The translations under genes and the position numbers were made by a program. Shown here in pieces: positions 44,863 through 53,716 of a stretch of 64,000 nucleotides of DNA. Below the pieces are notes generated by a model. The model was given only the letters and a program-made list of their open reading frames with translations, was not told the DNA's origin and did not search any database. Source of the stretch: Candidatus Bilophila faecipullorum (GTDB lineage Bacteria; Desulfobacterota; Desulfovibrionia; Desulfovibrionales; Desulfovibrionaceae); NCBI GenBank assembly GCA_944326695.1, contig CALVEZ010000012.1:19042-83041 (forward strand). Reading direction: 5' to 3'. Every line of letters starts with the position of its first letter. The stretch's first letter is position 1.

Positions 44863-46940
44863 TATTCCTGCTCCGAAAGCCAGAGGACGGACTCGGGGGC
44901 GGCATCCTTGCTGTCCCACCGGACGCCCGCTTCCGGCGTTTGTCGTACCACTCGTGCGCCCTTGCCCTTGATGACCGGAACCAGCCCCTGCCGGGCGAAC
45001 ATCTCCACCGCGCGCCGCACCGACTGCCCCACCACGTCCGGGACGGTCCCGGACTCGCGCACCGGGAGCATTTTCTTTTTCGGGGCCAGCTCGCTGCGGA
45101 ATTCACCGAGCACGGTCTTTTCCTTGCCCTGTTTGCGTTCCCGTGCCCGGGCACGGGCCTCGGCGCGCTCCTGCGCCTTGATCTGGGCCGGGGTCAAGGC
45201 CCCGGGATCGGGCAGCGAGCCGTGATAGGCCATCACCCGCGACGTCACCGCCTTGAACACGGGCGCGGCGATGACGCCCCCGTATTTCACGCGGGACGGC
45301 TCGTCGATAAAAATAACAACCAGATACTGCGGCTTTTCCGCAGGAACGAGCCCCACGAAGGAGGCGGTACGTTCGCCGCCGTATTTGCCCCGGAAGGCCT
45401 TTTGCGCCGTGCCGGTCTTGCCCGCCACGGATACGCCGGGGATGGCGGCGCGCCTGCCGGTGCCGCCGTCCACGACCTCACGCATCATCGCCAAGACCTG
45501 ACGGGTGATGGCGGTCGAAAAAATCCGCTGCTCCCCGCCGCCCACGTCATCATCGAGCACGAGACGCAAAGGCCGGTAGACGCCCTCGTTGGCCAGCGTC
45601 AGATAGGCCTGCGCCATCTGCGTTACCGTGACAGAAAGGCTCTGGCCGAAGGAGGAGGAAATCAGGTCGGCCTCGCTCCACTCCCGTGCCGGACGCAAAA
45701 TGCCTTTGCTTTCCGAGAGTTTTAACCCCGTGCGCTCGCCAAAACCCAGACGAGAAAGATAACGCTGGTATTTGACCGCCCCCAGCTCAAGCCCGATTTT
45801 CCCGCAGCCGATGTTGCTCGAATTGGCGAGGATTTTGGTGACGGTCTGCTCGTTCTCCTTCGGGCGCGTATCGTCGCGGATGGTGATGTAACGGCTTTTC
45901 CAGAGGCCGTGCTCGCAGTTGAAGACGGTATCGGGCGTCACCACGCCTTCCTGAAGCGCGGAGGCGATGAGGAAGGGCTTGAACGTCGACCCCGGCTCCA
46001 GCGCGTCCTGCGCAAGGCGGTTGCGGTACTCGCCCGGCCTGTACTGGCGATAGGAGTTGGGGTTGAAAAAGGGGTACTGCGCCCACGCCAGAATGTCGCC
46101 GGAAGGCACGTCCACGATCATCACCCCGCCCCACTTGGCCCCGTCCTCCTCCACGGCCTTGGCGATCTCCTCCTCAGCGATGGACTGTATCTGAAGATCG
46201 AGGGTCAAATGGACATCCTCGGCGGGCTGCGCCTCATAATCGCTGTCCACGTCGAACAGGCGGCCGGAGGCGTCGCGCTGCACGGCCTGCCGCACGGAAA
46301 GGCCGCCGAGCTGCTCCTCAAAGGAGCGTTCCACGCCTTCGAGCCCCTTGCCGTCCATGCCCACAAAGCCGAGAAGCTGGCCCGCTACCTGCCGATACGG
46401 ATAAATGCGCTCGTATTCCCGGGTCAGTTCCACCCCAGGCAGATCGGCCTGCCGCACGGCCTCGGCCGTGGCGTCGTCCACGCGCCGGGCCACCCACACG
46501 AAACTGCGTTTTTTCTCCAGCAAGGGGCGTATCTTGTCGGCGGGCCGCCCCAGAATCCCGCCCAGAGCGGCGGCGGTAGCCTCAATGTCCGTGACGGCGC
46601 CCGGATTGACGTAGATCGAGCGGCATTCCACGCTGCGGGCCAGAATGTTCCCGCTGCGGTCGGTGATCATGCCGCGCGGCGTGGACACGGTTTCCGAGGA
46701 CATGTGCTGCCGCCGCGCCCTTTCCGCCAGAAAGGGCCCTTCCCAGAGCTGGATATACGCGGCCCGCGCCCACAGCGCGCCCCACGCGAGGAAAAAGATC
46801 ACCGCCACCGTGCGGAAGCGGACGCCGTTCCAGTCAACGGAGGCCAGCCATGCGCGCAGCCCTCCTTCCGACCGGCGGCGGTTGACGGCCTGCGGAGCCG
46901 TGTGACGAGTCGTGCGCCTGCGCGCGCCCAGATGTGCCAT
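44862..46940 (-). CDS. ftsI: septal penicillin-binding protein FtsI with C-terminal PASTA domain
   Basis: This 692-residue class B PBP has a basic cytoplasmic tail, one membrane helix (about 43-62), a pedestal domain beginning MITDRSGNILARS, and a transpeptidase domain with the active-site motif STFK (Ser318, Lys321), SSN (374-376) and KTGT (508-511). A Lys/Arg/Ala-rich linker (about 575-610) leads to one PASTA domain (VPDVVGQSVRRAVEMFARQG) ending near 692. E. coli FtsI (588 residues) lacks PASTA. It cross-links septal peptidoglycan with FtsW. It starts 22 bp after ftsL. Confidence 0.96.
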   Translation of the reverse strand: MAHLGARRRTTRHTAPQAVNRRRSEGGLRAWLASVDWNGVRFRTVAVIFFLAWGALWARAAYIQLWEGPFLAERARRQHMSSETVSTPRGMITDRSGNILARSVECRSIYVNPGAVTDIEATAAALGGILGRPADKIRPLLEKKRSFVWVARRVDDATAEAVRQADLPGVELTREYERIYPYRQVAGQLLGFVGMDGKGLEGVERSFEEQLGGLSVRQAVQRDASGRLFDVDSDYEAQPAEDVHLTLDLQIQSIAEEEIAKAVEEDGAKWGGVMIVDVPSGDILAWAQYPFFNPNSYRQYRPGEYRNRLAQDALEPGSTFKPFLIASALQEGVVTPDTVFNCEHGLWKSRYITIRDDTRPKENEQTVTKILANSSNIGCGKIGLELGAVKYQRYLSRLGFGERTGLKLSESKGILRPAREWSEADLISSSFGQSLSVTVTQMAQAYLTLANEGVYRPLRLVLDDDVGGGEQRIFSTAITRQVLAMMREVVDGGTGRRAAIPGVSVAGKTGTAQKAFRGKYGGERTASFVGLVPAEKPQYLVVIFIDEPSRVKYGGVIAAPVFKAVTSRVMAYHGSLPDPGALTPAQIKAQERAEARARARERKQGKEKTVLGEFRSELAPKKKMLPVRESGTVPDVVGQSVRRAVEMFARQGLVPVIKGKGARVVRQTPEAGVRWDSKDAAPESVLWLSEQE

Positions 46941-46962
46941 AGGAAAAAATCCTCGGAAAACG

Positions 46963-47268
46963 CTAGCGCGCTTCGGCTTCGGGCCCGGGATCGGGCATAC
47001 GCCGTATCTGTCCGGCCCGCGCCTCGCTCATACCGAGCTGGGCGGCCTTGCGCCGCAGCACCTGAGGGGCGAGGAGCCTGTCGCGTTCGACTTCAAGCTT
47101 GCTCTTGAGAACGGACCGCTGCTCCACCTCGCTTTTAAGCTGGCGGATGGTATAGGCCTTGTCCGTGCGCTCGATGCTGAGCCAGATGAGGGCAAGCCCC
47201 ATAAGCAGACTCATGAGCAGGGAAATGACGAAGGCCAGCAGCCAGCCACTCGACGACATCTGGCTCAT
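46963..47268 (-). CDS. ftsL: cell division protein FtsL
   Basis: This 101-residue bitopic protein has a short polar start, one membrane helix (about 8-30, WLLAFVISLLMSLLMGLALIW) and a periplasmic coiled coil (RQLKSEVEQRSVLKSKLEVERDRL). This size, topology and position between rsmH and ftsI identify FtsL, part of the FtsQLB complex. The ATG overlaps the rsmH stop (ATGA) after GAGGGG. It is poorly conserved in sequence, so the call rests on topology and synteny. Confidence 0.88.
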   Translation of the reverse strand: MSQMSSSGWLLAFVISLLMSLLMGLALIWLSIERTDKAYTIRQLKSEVEQRSVLKSKLEVERDRLLAPQVLRRKAAQLGMSEARAGQIRRMPDPGPEAEAR

Positions 47269-48347
47269 GCGCGCCCCTCGCGGCCATGCCGGGCCAGCCG
47301 GGCGGCTCGTTTGGCCTCGTAGCGCAGCCGGGCGGCCTCTTCCGGGGAAAGCTCTTCCGGCGCGTCGGCGGCGGGCGCGTGGGGATCGATCTTTTCGGCC
47401 ACGCGCAGCTTGGCGCTTCCGGCGCGGGGGTTCACCACCAGTTCCCGCTCGGAAGGGCAGATCGGCTTCGGGGTGATCAGCCGCGCCTCGGGCACGTGAT
47501 GACAGACGCAGACGGGGATATGGCGAGGGCAGATACAGCCCTGCGACCACAGCTTCATACGGTGTTTGACGACCCGGTCCTCGAGCGAGTGGAAGGAAAT
47601 GACCGCCACCCGGCCTCCCGGCGCGAGGCGGCCGAGGATGGCGTCAAGGAAACGTTCCAGTTCTCCGATCTCGTCGTTGACCGCCATGCGCAATGCCTGA
47701 AAAGTGCGCGTGGCCGGATGGTTACGAGCCTTGGCACGCCACGCCGCGGGATAGGCGCGTTCCACGAGAGCGGCAAGCTCGCCGGTCGTTTCGATGGGCT
47801 TGCGCACCCGCGCCTCCACGATGGCCCGGGCAATGCGCCCGGCCTGCGGGTCCTCGCCGTAGCGTTCGATGATGTCCTTCAGTTCCTCCAGCTTGGCCCG
47901 GTTGACCAGACGGCTGACGGGCGTATCGCCGGAATCACGATCCATGCGCATGTCGAGCGGGCCGTCAGCATTGAAGCTGAAGCCGCGCTCGGCGGAGTCG
48001 ATTTGCAGGGAGGACACGCCGATGTCGATGAGCGCACCGTCCACCGTGTCCCAGCCGAGCCCGTCGAGCGCCTCGGCAAAGGCGCTGTAGCGCGTGTGGA
48101 CCAGATGCACGCGATCCCCGAAAGGCGCGAGCCGCACGCGGGCCAGTTCAAGGGCCTGCGTGTCGCGGTCGAGGCCGCACAGGAAGGCCTGCCCGCCGCT
48201 GCGTTCCATGATGGCGAAGGAGTGGCCGCCCATGCCCACCGTGCCGTCGAGGTAGCGGCCGCCGGGCCGGGGCGCGAGCGCGTCCACCGCCTCGTCAAGC
48301 AGCACGGACACGTGCACGGCTTCGGGAACGGAAAAATCGGATTTCAT
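47265..48347 (-). CDS. rsmH: 16S rRNA (cytosine(1402)-N4)-methyltransferase RsmH
   Basis: This 360-residue SAM-dependent methyltransferase (formerly MraW) begins HVSVLLDEAVDAL, with the SAM motif YLDGTVGMGGHSFAIME, the family segment IDIGVSSLQIDSAERGFSF and the C-terminal VISFHSLEDRVVKH. It methylates C1402 of 16S rRNA in the P site. Near the C-terminus, CICPRHIPVCVCHH is a Cys/His cluster seen in some members. The ATG at 48347 is chosen over a TTG one codon upstream. It is the second gene of the cluster. Confidence 0.96.
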   Translation of the reverse strand: MKSDFSVPEAVHVSVLLDEAVDALAPRPGGRYLDGTVGMGGHSFAIMERSGGQAFLCGLDRDTQALELARVRLAPFGDRVHLVHTRYSAFAEALDGLGWDTVDGALIDIGVSSLQIDSAERGFSFNADGPLDMRMDRDSGDTPVSRLVNRAKLEELKDIIERYGEDPQAGRIARAIVEARVRKPIETTGELAALVERAYPAAWRAKARNHPATRTFQALRMAVNDEIGELERFLDAILGRLAPGGRVAVISFHSLEDRVVKHRMKLWSQGCICPRHIPVCVCHHVPEARLITPKPICPSERELVVNPRAGSAKLRVAEKIDPHAPAADAPEELSPEEAARLRYEAKRAARLARHGREGRA

Positions 48348-48410
48348 CAAAAGTACCTTGCAACGCCTGTTCCTGCGACCGGAGGCTCCGGCCCGGGACG
48401 GACGGGGATG

Positions 48411-48860
48411 TCAAAAAGAAAAGTCGATGCCGCTTTCGGCCAGCTCATCGGCCACATCATCGAAGTCCTGCGAAAGCAGTGTCTTGAAACGGGCCTGATC
48501 CCATATTTCAAACGTTTCACCCTGCCCGACCACTACGGCCTCGCGGTCGAGCCCGGCATATTCCATGTGCGGCCGGGAAAGCCGCAGCCGCCCTTGCGCG
48601 TCGAGGAGCTGATCCTCCGCGCCGCCGAGCACCAGCCGCCGGAAGTCCCGCAGCTTGCGCGAACTGTTGCGCAAACGAGAAAAGCGCCCTTCAAGCTCCA
48701 GCCAGAGCGGAGCCGGATACCCCACAAGGCAGCCGTCGTAGGTGGTCAGCACGAACGCGCCGTTGATCGGAGGAGCCGCCAGCGCGTCCCGGATTTCCGC
48801 CGGAAGCACAAGGCGGCCCTTGGCGTCAAGGCTTCTGTAGAATTGCCCGCGAAACCGCAT
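48411..48860 (-). CDS. mraZ: transcriptional regulator MraZ
   Basis: This 149-residue protein consists of two AbrB-like/MraZ repeats: [22 protein letters not shown] near the N-terminus and [18 protein letters not shown] in the second half. MraZ forms a ring and represses its own cluster by binding tandem GTGGG boxes, which are present just upstream (48894-48918). The start at 48860 has GGAGAGGCGGGT; the frame continues upstream to 48908 through the boxes and is not used. It is the first gene of the dcw cluster. Confidence 0.95.
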   Translation of the reverse strand: MRFRGQFYRSLDAKGRLVLPAEIRDALAAPPINGAFVLTTYDGCLVGYPAPLWLELEGRFSRLRNSSRKLRDFRRLVLGGAEDQLLDAQGRLRLSRPHMEYAGLDREAVVVGQGETFEIWDQARFKTLLSQDFDDVADELAESGIDFSF

Positions 48861-48893
48861 ACCCGCCTCTCCGAAAGCCCACTGCCGGGCCGC

Positions 48894-48947
48894 TCCACTT
48901 CTTCCCACTTTCTCCCACTTTGTCGTTTATTCCACCTACCTTGTCAA
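48894..48947 (-). promoter_or_regulatory. MraZ boxes and dcw promoter region
   Basis: On the minus strand GTGGG-AGAAA-GTGGG-AAGAA-GTGGA gives three direct repeats with 5-bp spacers (48894-48918), the known MraZ-binding layout, 34-58 bp before the mraZ ATG. A TTGACA hexamer lies upstream at 48942-48947 and can serve as the -35; the matching -10 is not clear by eye. Confidence 0.85.
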
Positions 48948-49148
48948 GAGGGATGTATTTTCATTCAATATAATGATTTTATTAACTATACAAAATATTT
49001 TACCCCTCGGACGGCAGGGCGGCGCCTCCCACTGCAAGCCCCCTTTCCCACTCCCTTCCCCGCATCCCGAAGCCCGGATTTTGATAAGGCCACACCAGCC
49101 GGGGGCTCCTGCCCTTTCCCCTGCCGCAAGGCCGGAACTCGGATACCC

Positions 49149-49410
49149 GCCCCGGGCGGAGATACGAAAAAAACGGCGCATAAACGTCTTGACATCGGAA
49201 AGAGAATCGTCCCGGGCACGAGTACCAAAAAAATAAACGGCGGGACCGGAACCTTACACAGATAAGCGCCCCGAGCGCAAGTGCAGAAGAAAAAAGGGGC
49301 CGTCTTCCCTATGGGCAAAAAAAGCCGCCCCGGAGTAGGTACGCAGAAAGCTGCGCGGGGATGGTCCGACGTGGTGCCGAAATGCCGCCTCGTTTTGGGC
49401 GCGAAGGTTG
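49149..49410. repeat. degenerate ~60-bp tandem repeats in the mraZ-folC spacer
   Basis: Units beginning near 49151, 49211, 49270 and 49329 (perhaps another near 49390) share a C-rich head, a GTAC-like middle and an A-run, for example CCCGGGCACGAGTACC followed by seven A. The spacing of 59-60 bp is regular while the sequence is poorly conserved. The whole divergent spacer (48948-49849, about 900 bp) has no gene I can support; 48955-49005 is AT-rich. The repeats could be an eroded array or selfish repeat. Confidence 0.4.
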
Positions 49411-49849
49411 CGCCACGCCATATCAAAAAAATTCCGATCCCCGTCCTGATGGGCGTGGGCTAGAGGCCTCCCTCGGGCCAGTGGCATGCCATGCCGGCAA
49501 AACGGCTCACCCTTCTACACCGTTCTTCAGGGCCAACGCCTCTCCTCCGACTGTCCGGAAAAAACGTTTTCCACTAAGGATGAGAAAAAAGGACGGTAAA
49601 GGCGGCTCTCCGGCGAGGTGTCCCGTTTGCCTTATAAGACAACTAGAGAAAAGCGGCATTTGGGCAAGTGCCTGTAAGAAGTATGGCGTGGAGGCGAGAC
49701 CGGAGACGGCGTCCTCTCTCACGCGCCGCGTCTTTTCCTTCGCCGCAAAAGAGGCTAGGTTCTGCCCGAACCGGACGGCCTCCCCGCCGCGCCGGACGGA
49801 GACGGGCACGGGGCCCGTCCGCCACCTCTTCACTTGCAAGGGCTCGACG

Positions 49850-51115
49850 ATGCGCTTTCATCATTTTGACGACGTACAGGATCACCTTGACGGCCTCGGC
49901 CTCTTCAACATGGATTTCGGCCTTGACCGGATGCGCAAGGCGCTGGCCGCGCTCGGCCTCGACCATCCCCCCTTCGTGACCGCGCAGATCGTCGGCACCA
50001 ACGGCAAGGGCTCCACCTCGACCTTCCTCGCCTGCCTCGCCCGGGCACATGGCGTCAAGACCGGGCTCTACACCTCCCCGCATTTCGTCACGCCGCGCGA
50101 GCGCATCCGCATCGACGGGCGGATGCTGCCCGAAAGTGCGTGGCCCGCGCTGGCCGAACGGGTGATGCAGGCCGCTCCAGCACTCACCTATTTTGAATTT
50201 CTCACCGTGCTCGGCCTGCTCGCCTTTGCAGAAGCGGGCGTGGATTTCGTGGTGCTGGAAGCTGGGCTCGGCGGCCATTACGACGCCACCAGCGCCGCCC
50301 CGGTGCAAGCCGTCTGCTTTACGCCCATCGGCATGGACCACGAAAAAATCCTCGGGCCGACCCTCACCGATATCGCCACGGACAAGGCGCAGGCCATGCG
50401 TCCCGGCGTCCCGGCCTTCGCCGCTCCGCAGGAGGAGGAAGCCCTCGCCTGTCTGCGGCGCACCGCGCAGGAAAAAGGCGCGGAACTGCACGAAACGGCG
50501 GATTTGCCCTTCCCGGAAACCCCGCTCGGCCTCGCCGGGCCGCATCAGCGCGTGAACGCCCGGCTTGCGTTGGCCGCATGGACGTGGCTCGCCTCGCGGC
50601 ACGGCTGGGCGCAGCGTCCCGAAGCCGTGGCCTCCGGCCTTGCCGCCGCGCACTTTCCGGGGCGTTTCCAGCGCCTTCCCGCGCAGGGCTTGCGTCCTCC
50701 CCTCATCCTCGACGGGGCCCACAACCCGCATGGCCTGCGCGCCCTTGAACAGGCCCTGCTTGACGCCCGGATCACGCCCTCCGCCGTCATCTTTTCCTGC
50801 CTTGCCGACAAGGACGTCACCCACATGCTGCCCTTTGTCCGCCGCATCGCCGGGGACGCGCCGCTCTTCGTGCCTACCATTCAGGACAACGAACGGGCCA
50901 TGAGCGGGGAAGACCTCGCCCGCCTGCTGGCCGAGGGCCGGGGCGCGGCCCGTACCGAGGCCGTCCAGCGCGTCAGCCTCGCCTTGCGGGAAGCCGCGCG
51001 CTGTGTGCCTCCGGAGGGGGCGGAGCAACACTCCGTCCTGCTCTGCGGGTCATTGTATTTGCTCGGGGAGTTCTTTATCCTCCACCCCGACGCACTGGAG
51101 CGGGAACTTGTTTGA
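49850..51115 (+). CDS. folC: bifunctional folylpolyglutamate synthase/dihydrofolate synthase
   Basis: This 421-residue Mur-ligase-like enzyme has the P-loop GTNGKGSTSTFLACL, SPHFVTPRERIRIDG, the omega-loop region LEAGLGGHYDATSA and the C-terminal ILDGAHNPHGLRAL. It adds glutamate to dihydropteroate and folates. The ATG at 49850 is preceded by CAAGGGCTCGACG; a long open frame upstream to 49361 reads as non-coding. It is divergent from the dcw cluster and lies upstream of selA, 712 bp away, so not in an operon with it. Confidence 0.94.
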   Translation: MRFHHFDDVQDHLDGLGLFNMDFGLDRMRKALAALGLDHPPFVTAQIVGTNGKGSTSTFLACLARAHGVKTGLYTSPHFVTPRERIRIDGRMLPESAWPALAERVMQAAPALTYFEFLTVLGLLAFAEAGVDFVVLEAGLGGHYDATSAAPVQAVCFTPIGMDHEKILGPTLTDIATDKAQAMRPGVPAFAAPQEEEALACLRRTAQEKGAELHETADLPFPETPLGLAGPHQRVNARLALAAWTWLASRHGWAQRPEAVASGLAAAHFPGRFQRLPAQGLRPPLILDGAHNPHGLRALEQALLDARITPSAVIFSCLADKDVTHMLPFVRRIAGDAPLFVPTIQDNERAMSGEDLARLLAEGRGAARTEAVQRVSLALREAARCVPPEGAEQHSVLLCGSLYLLGEFFILHPDALERELV

Positions 51116-51600
51116 CCCCCGCCCGGGACGGGAAACGTCGCGTACCGATGTCCAATTCCGCCTCATGAAGGAGCGCCCTCCAAGGCCATGTTTTTTCAGA
51201 GCAATGGAAAAGAAACGGCGAAAGCGGAACGGCGCGCCATGAAGGAGCCTTTTCCCTTGCCACGCGGCCATCGGAACAAGGCGGCGCGGCAAGAGCCAAG
51301 TAGAGTCACCGAATCCCGCACTCCGTTTCCCGCCGCCGCGCCAGCCGGAACGTTTCCCCCTCGACGCTGCGGAAAAAAGAACGGATTCTCTCCCCTAGCG
51401 GAAGAAACGCCCCGCCCGGAAACAAGGACGAAAGAGACGCTGAAAACGGAAGGGGGCCCCTTTGTCCGCTTCATGGGACTTGATTCCGCAGGCGGCACCC
51501 GGAAACGCTGCGGGGAAATCCCGCACGCAGACCACCGCGACGAAAATCACTTTTTCCAGAAGGCCCATGCTGGGAGAAGGCAGCCTGCCTTAAAAAAGTA
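51116..51600. other. intergenic region folC to MITE-like copy 2
   Basis: I support no gene in these 485 bases. A 137-codon frame from 51188 has a composition unlike a real protein. Short segments recur (TTTTTTCAGAGCAATGG near 51191 and TTTTTCCAGAAGGCCCATG near 51551), but no clear repeat structure could be established. Confidence 0.4.
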
Positions 51601-51757
51601 GCTCTGTCACAAGAAAGGATTAACAGTTTTTAACGCACCGGAATTTCAAAAAGTTTTCAACACTGTTGAGGCAACAGGCTCCATAAGGCGCAAATGCTCA
51701 TCCGCCTTCTTCTGAAATCACAGAAGAAAGATATCAACTGATTCCTATGACAGAGCC
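51601..51757 (+). repeat. MITE-like ~155-bp element, copy 2
   Basis: It starts GCTCTGTCAC, ends CTATGACAGAGCC, and contains the shared core TTTTCAACACTGTTGAGGC, CAACAGGCTCC and CTGAAATCACAGA. AAAAAAG occurs on both flanks. It ends 70 bp before the selA ATG. An ATG inside its right end (51747) is in frame with selA. Confidence 0.8.
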
Positions 51758-51827
51758 CAAAAAAGAAAAGGAAAGAGGGGAGAGGCCCTACGAACCTCCC
51801 TCCCCATCCAAAAGCCAGAGAACCGCC

Positions 51828-53276
51828 ATGACACAAGCCCTCTTTCGAGCCCTCCCTGCGGTGGACGCCTGCCTGAACGCGCTGGAAGCTTCCGAGCCCG
51901 CCCTCGTCGCGGCGACGCCCCGGCCCCTGCTGCGCGCGCTGGTCAACCGCTTCCTTGACGGCTGCCGCGCCGCCATCCGCGAGGGCCGCCTCACGGACCC
52001 GATACGGCTTTCGCCGGAAGTGCTGCTCCCCGGACTGGCCGCTTTCGCCGCCCGTGAGGGCGCCCCGCGTTTCCGCCGCGTGCTCAACGCGACCGGGGTG
52101 GTCATCCATACCAATATGGGCCGCTCCGTCTTGCCCGCCGAGGCGGTGGAAGCGGTGCTCAACGCCTGCCGGGGTTATTCCAACCTTGAATTGAACCTCG
52201 CCACGGGCGAGCGCGGCAGCCGCTACAGCCATGTGGAGGACCTGCTCTGCACCCTCACCGGCGCGGAAGCCGCCCTTGTGGTCAACAACAATGCGGCGGC
52301 GGTGCTGATCACGATGGATGCGCTGTGTGCCGGAGGCGAAGTCGTGGTGGCGCGCGGCCAGCTTGTGGAAATAGGAGGCAGCTTCCGCATCCCGGACGTG
52401 ATGGAGCGCAGCGGCGCGGCCCTGCGCGAGGTGGGCTGTACCAACCGCGTGCACCCGCAGGATTACGAAAAGGCCATCAACGAGCACACCGTCGCCCTCA
52501 TGCGCGTGCATACCTCCAACTACCGGATCGTCGGCTTTCACAGCGACGTTTCCGTCGCAGAGCTGGCGGAAATCGCGCATCGGTATGGCCTGCCGCTCAT
52601 TGAAGACCTCGGCAGCGGAAGTTTTCTCGACTTCTCCGCAAACGGGCTTCCCGGCGAGCCCACGGTGCGCTCGGTGGTTGCGGCGGGCGCGGACGTGGTT
52701 ACTTTCTCCGGGGACAAGGTGCTCGGCGGCCCGCAGGCCGGGATCATCGTCGGCAAGAAAGCCATCATTGAGGCGATCAAGCGCAACCCGCTGAACCGGG
52801 CGCTGCGCATCGACAAGATGACCCTCGCCGCGCTTGAAGCGACCCTGCGCCTGTATCTCGACGAGGAGACGGCACGCAGGCGCGTGCCCACGGCGGCCAT
52901 GATGAGCGCCGCGCCCGAAACCTTGCGGCGGCGGGCATCGCGTCTGGCTTCCCGCCTGCGCGCCGCCTGCCGGGAACGGGCCGACATCTGCCTCGTGCCC
53001 GGCGAATCGCGCGTAGGGGGCGGCTCTTTCCCGGAAAACGCCCTGCCCACCACGCTGGTGGCCGTGACGCCGCGCGAAGGGGGAGCCGAACGCCTGAAAC
53101 GCCGCCTCCTCGCTACCGTCCCTCCGCTGATAGGCAGACTGGAAAACCATGCCTTTCTGCTTGATCCGCGCACCCTTGCCGATGAGGAAATCCCGCTCGC
53201 CGCACGGGTCGTCAGAGAGGCGCTGGAAACGGAGGATGGAGGGAACGCGGCCATGCCGCCGATAGCGGGGCTGTAG
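51828..53276 (+). CDS. selA: L-seryl-tRNA(Sec) selenium transferase SelA
   Basis: This 482-residue PLP enzyme converts seryl-tRNA(Sec) to selenocysteyl-tRNA(Sec). Landmarks are RVLNATGVVIHTNMGRS (84-100), GYSNLELNLATGERGSRY (116-133), VNNNAAAVLI and the Schiff-base lysine Lys297 in TFSGDKVLGGPQAG. The organism therefore probably makes selenoproteins, though no selB, selD or selC is in the window. The start at 51828 gives the usual N-terminus; the frame extends 27 codons to an ATG inside the MITE-like repeat, whose insertion may have altered the native leader. The ribosome site CCAGAGAACC is weak. Confidence 0.93.
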   Translation: MTQALFRALPAVDACLNALEASEPALVAATPRPLLRALVNRFLDGCRAAIREGRLTDPIRLSPEVLLPGLAAFAAREGAPRFRRVLNATGVVIHTNMGRSVLPAEAVEAVLNACRGYSNLELNLATGERGSRYSHVEDLLCTLTGAEAALVVNNNAAAVLITMDALCAGGEVVVARGQLVEIGGSFRIPDVMERSGAALREVGCTNRVHPQDYEKAINEHTVALMRVHTSNYRIVGFHSDVSVAELAEIAHRYGLPLIEDLGSGSFLDFSANGLPGEPTVRSVVAAGADVVTFSGDKVLGGPQAGIIVGKKAIIEAIKRNPLNRALRIDKMTLAALEATLRLYLDEETARRRVPTAAMMSAAPETLRRRASRLASRLRAACRERADICLVPGESRVGGGSFPENALPTTLVAVTPREGGAERLKRRLLATVPPLIGRLENHAFLLDPRTLADEEIPLAARVVREALETEDGGNAAMPPIAGL

Positions 53277-53716
53277 CGCCGCAAAAGAGCTTCAAAGGAC
53301 GGCCCCGCGCGTCTGAAAGCCCACGCGCCGGAAACGGATCAGGAGCGCCGTGCGGGAAGCATCCTTTATTACAGGGAAAGACGGCGGATGGAAGGGGTCT
53401 CTTGCAATGCCGCCCTTCGTTTGCATAAACGGCCTTGCCTCCCGTCCGCGGCGCGGCTCGGACGTATCTCGTCCAAGGCCGGAAGCACAGGCCCGTCCGC
53501 CACAGGAACGGCTCGCCCTTCCTGCGTGAGCGGCAACTTCATAAAGGCACTCCAAGGAGCCGGGCCCTGCGCACGGCGGGCCCCTTCGGGAACCCCGCCC
53601 TCACCTGCCGCAGGACAAGGGACGCGCCACGTCGCGCGGACAGCCCGGCCCCTGACGTACACATAAACGACTCGGCACGCTCCCCCGCGGGAGGCCGTGC
53701 CACAAAGGAAACGCCG
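53277..53716. other. intergenic region selA to aminopeptidase
   Basis: No gene, clear terminator or repeat is recognised in these 440 GC-rich bases. Antisense and upstream frames here read as non-coding. The promoter of the aminopeptidase gene presumably lies in the last 200 bases. Confidence 0.4.

Noticed and set aside
48986..49426. A 146-codon minus-strand frame with 20-residue repeating phrases
   Set aside because: The repeating phrases follow from the 60-bp DNA periodicity. There is no convincing start site, and the composition (Phe/Pro/Arg/Cys) is unlike its neighbours. It is kept as a repeat, not a gene.
51188..51601. A 137-codon plus-strand frame between folC and selA
   Set aside because: It is charged low-complexity sequence without domain or ribosome site, and it ends at the boundary of the MITE-like element.
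53277..53716. Possible further 60-bp repeats or a tRNA(Sec) near selA
   Set aside because: CATAAA-containing segments recur at irregular distances, and no cloverleaf with a long variable arm could be drawn.
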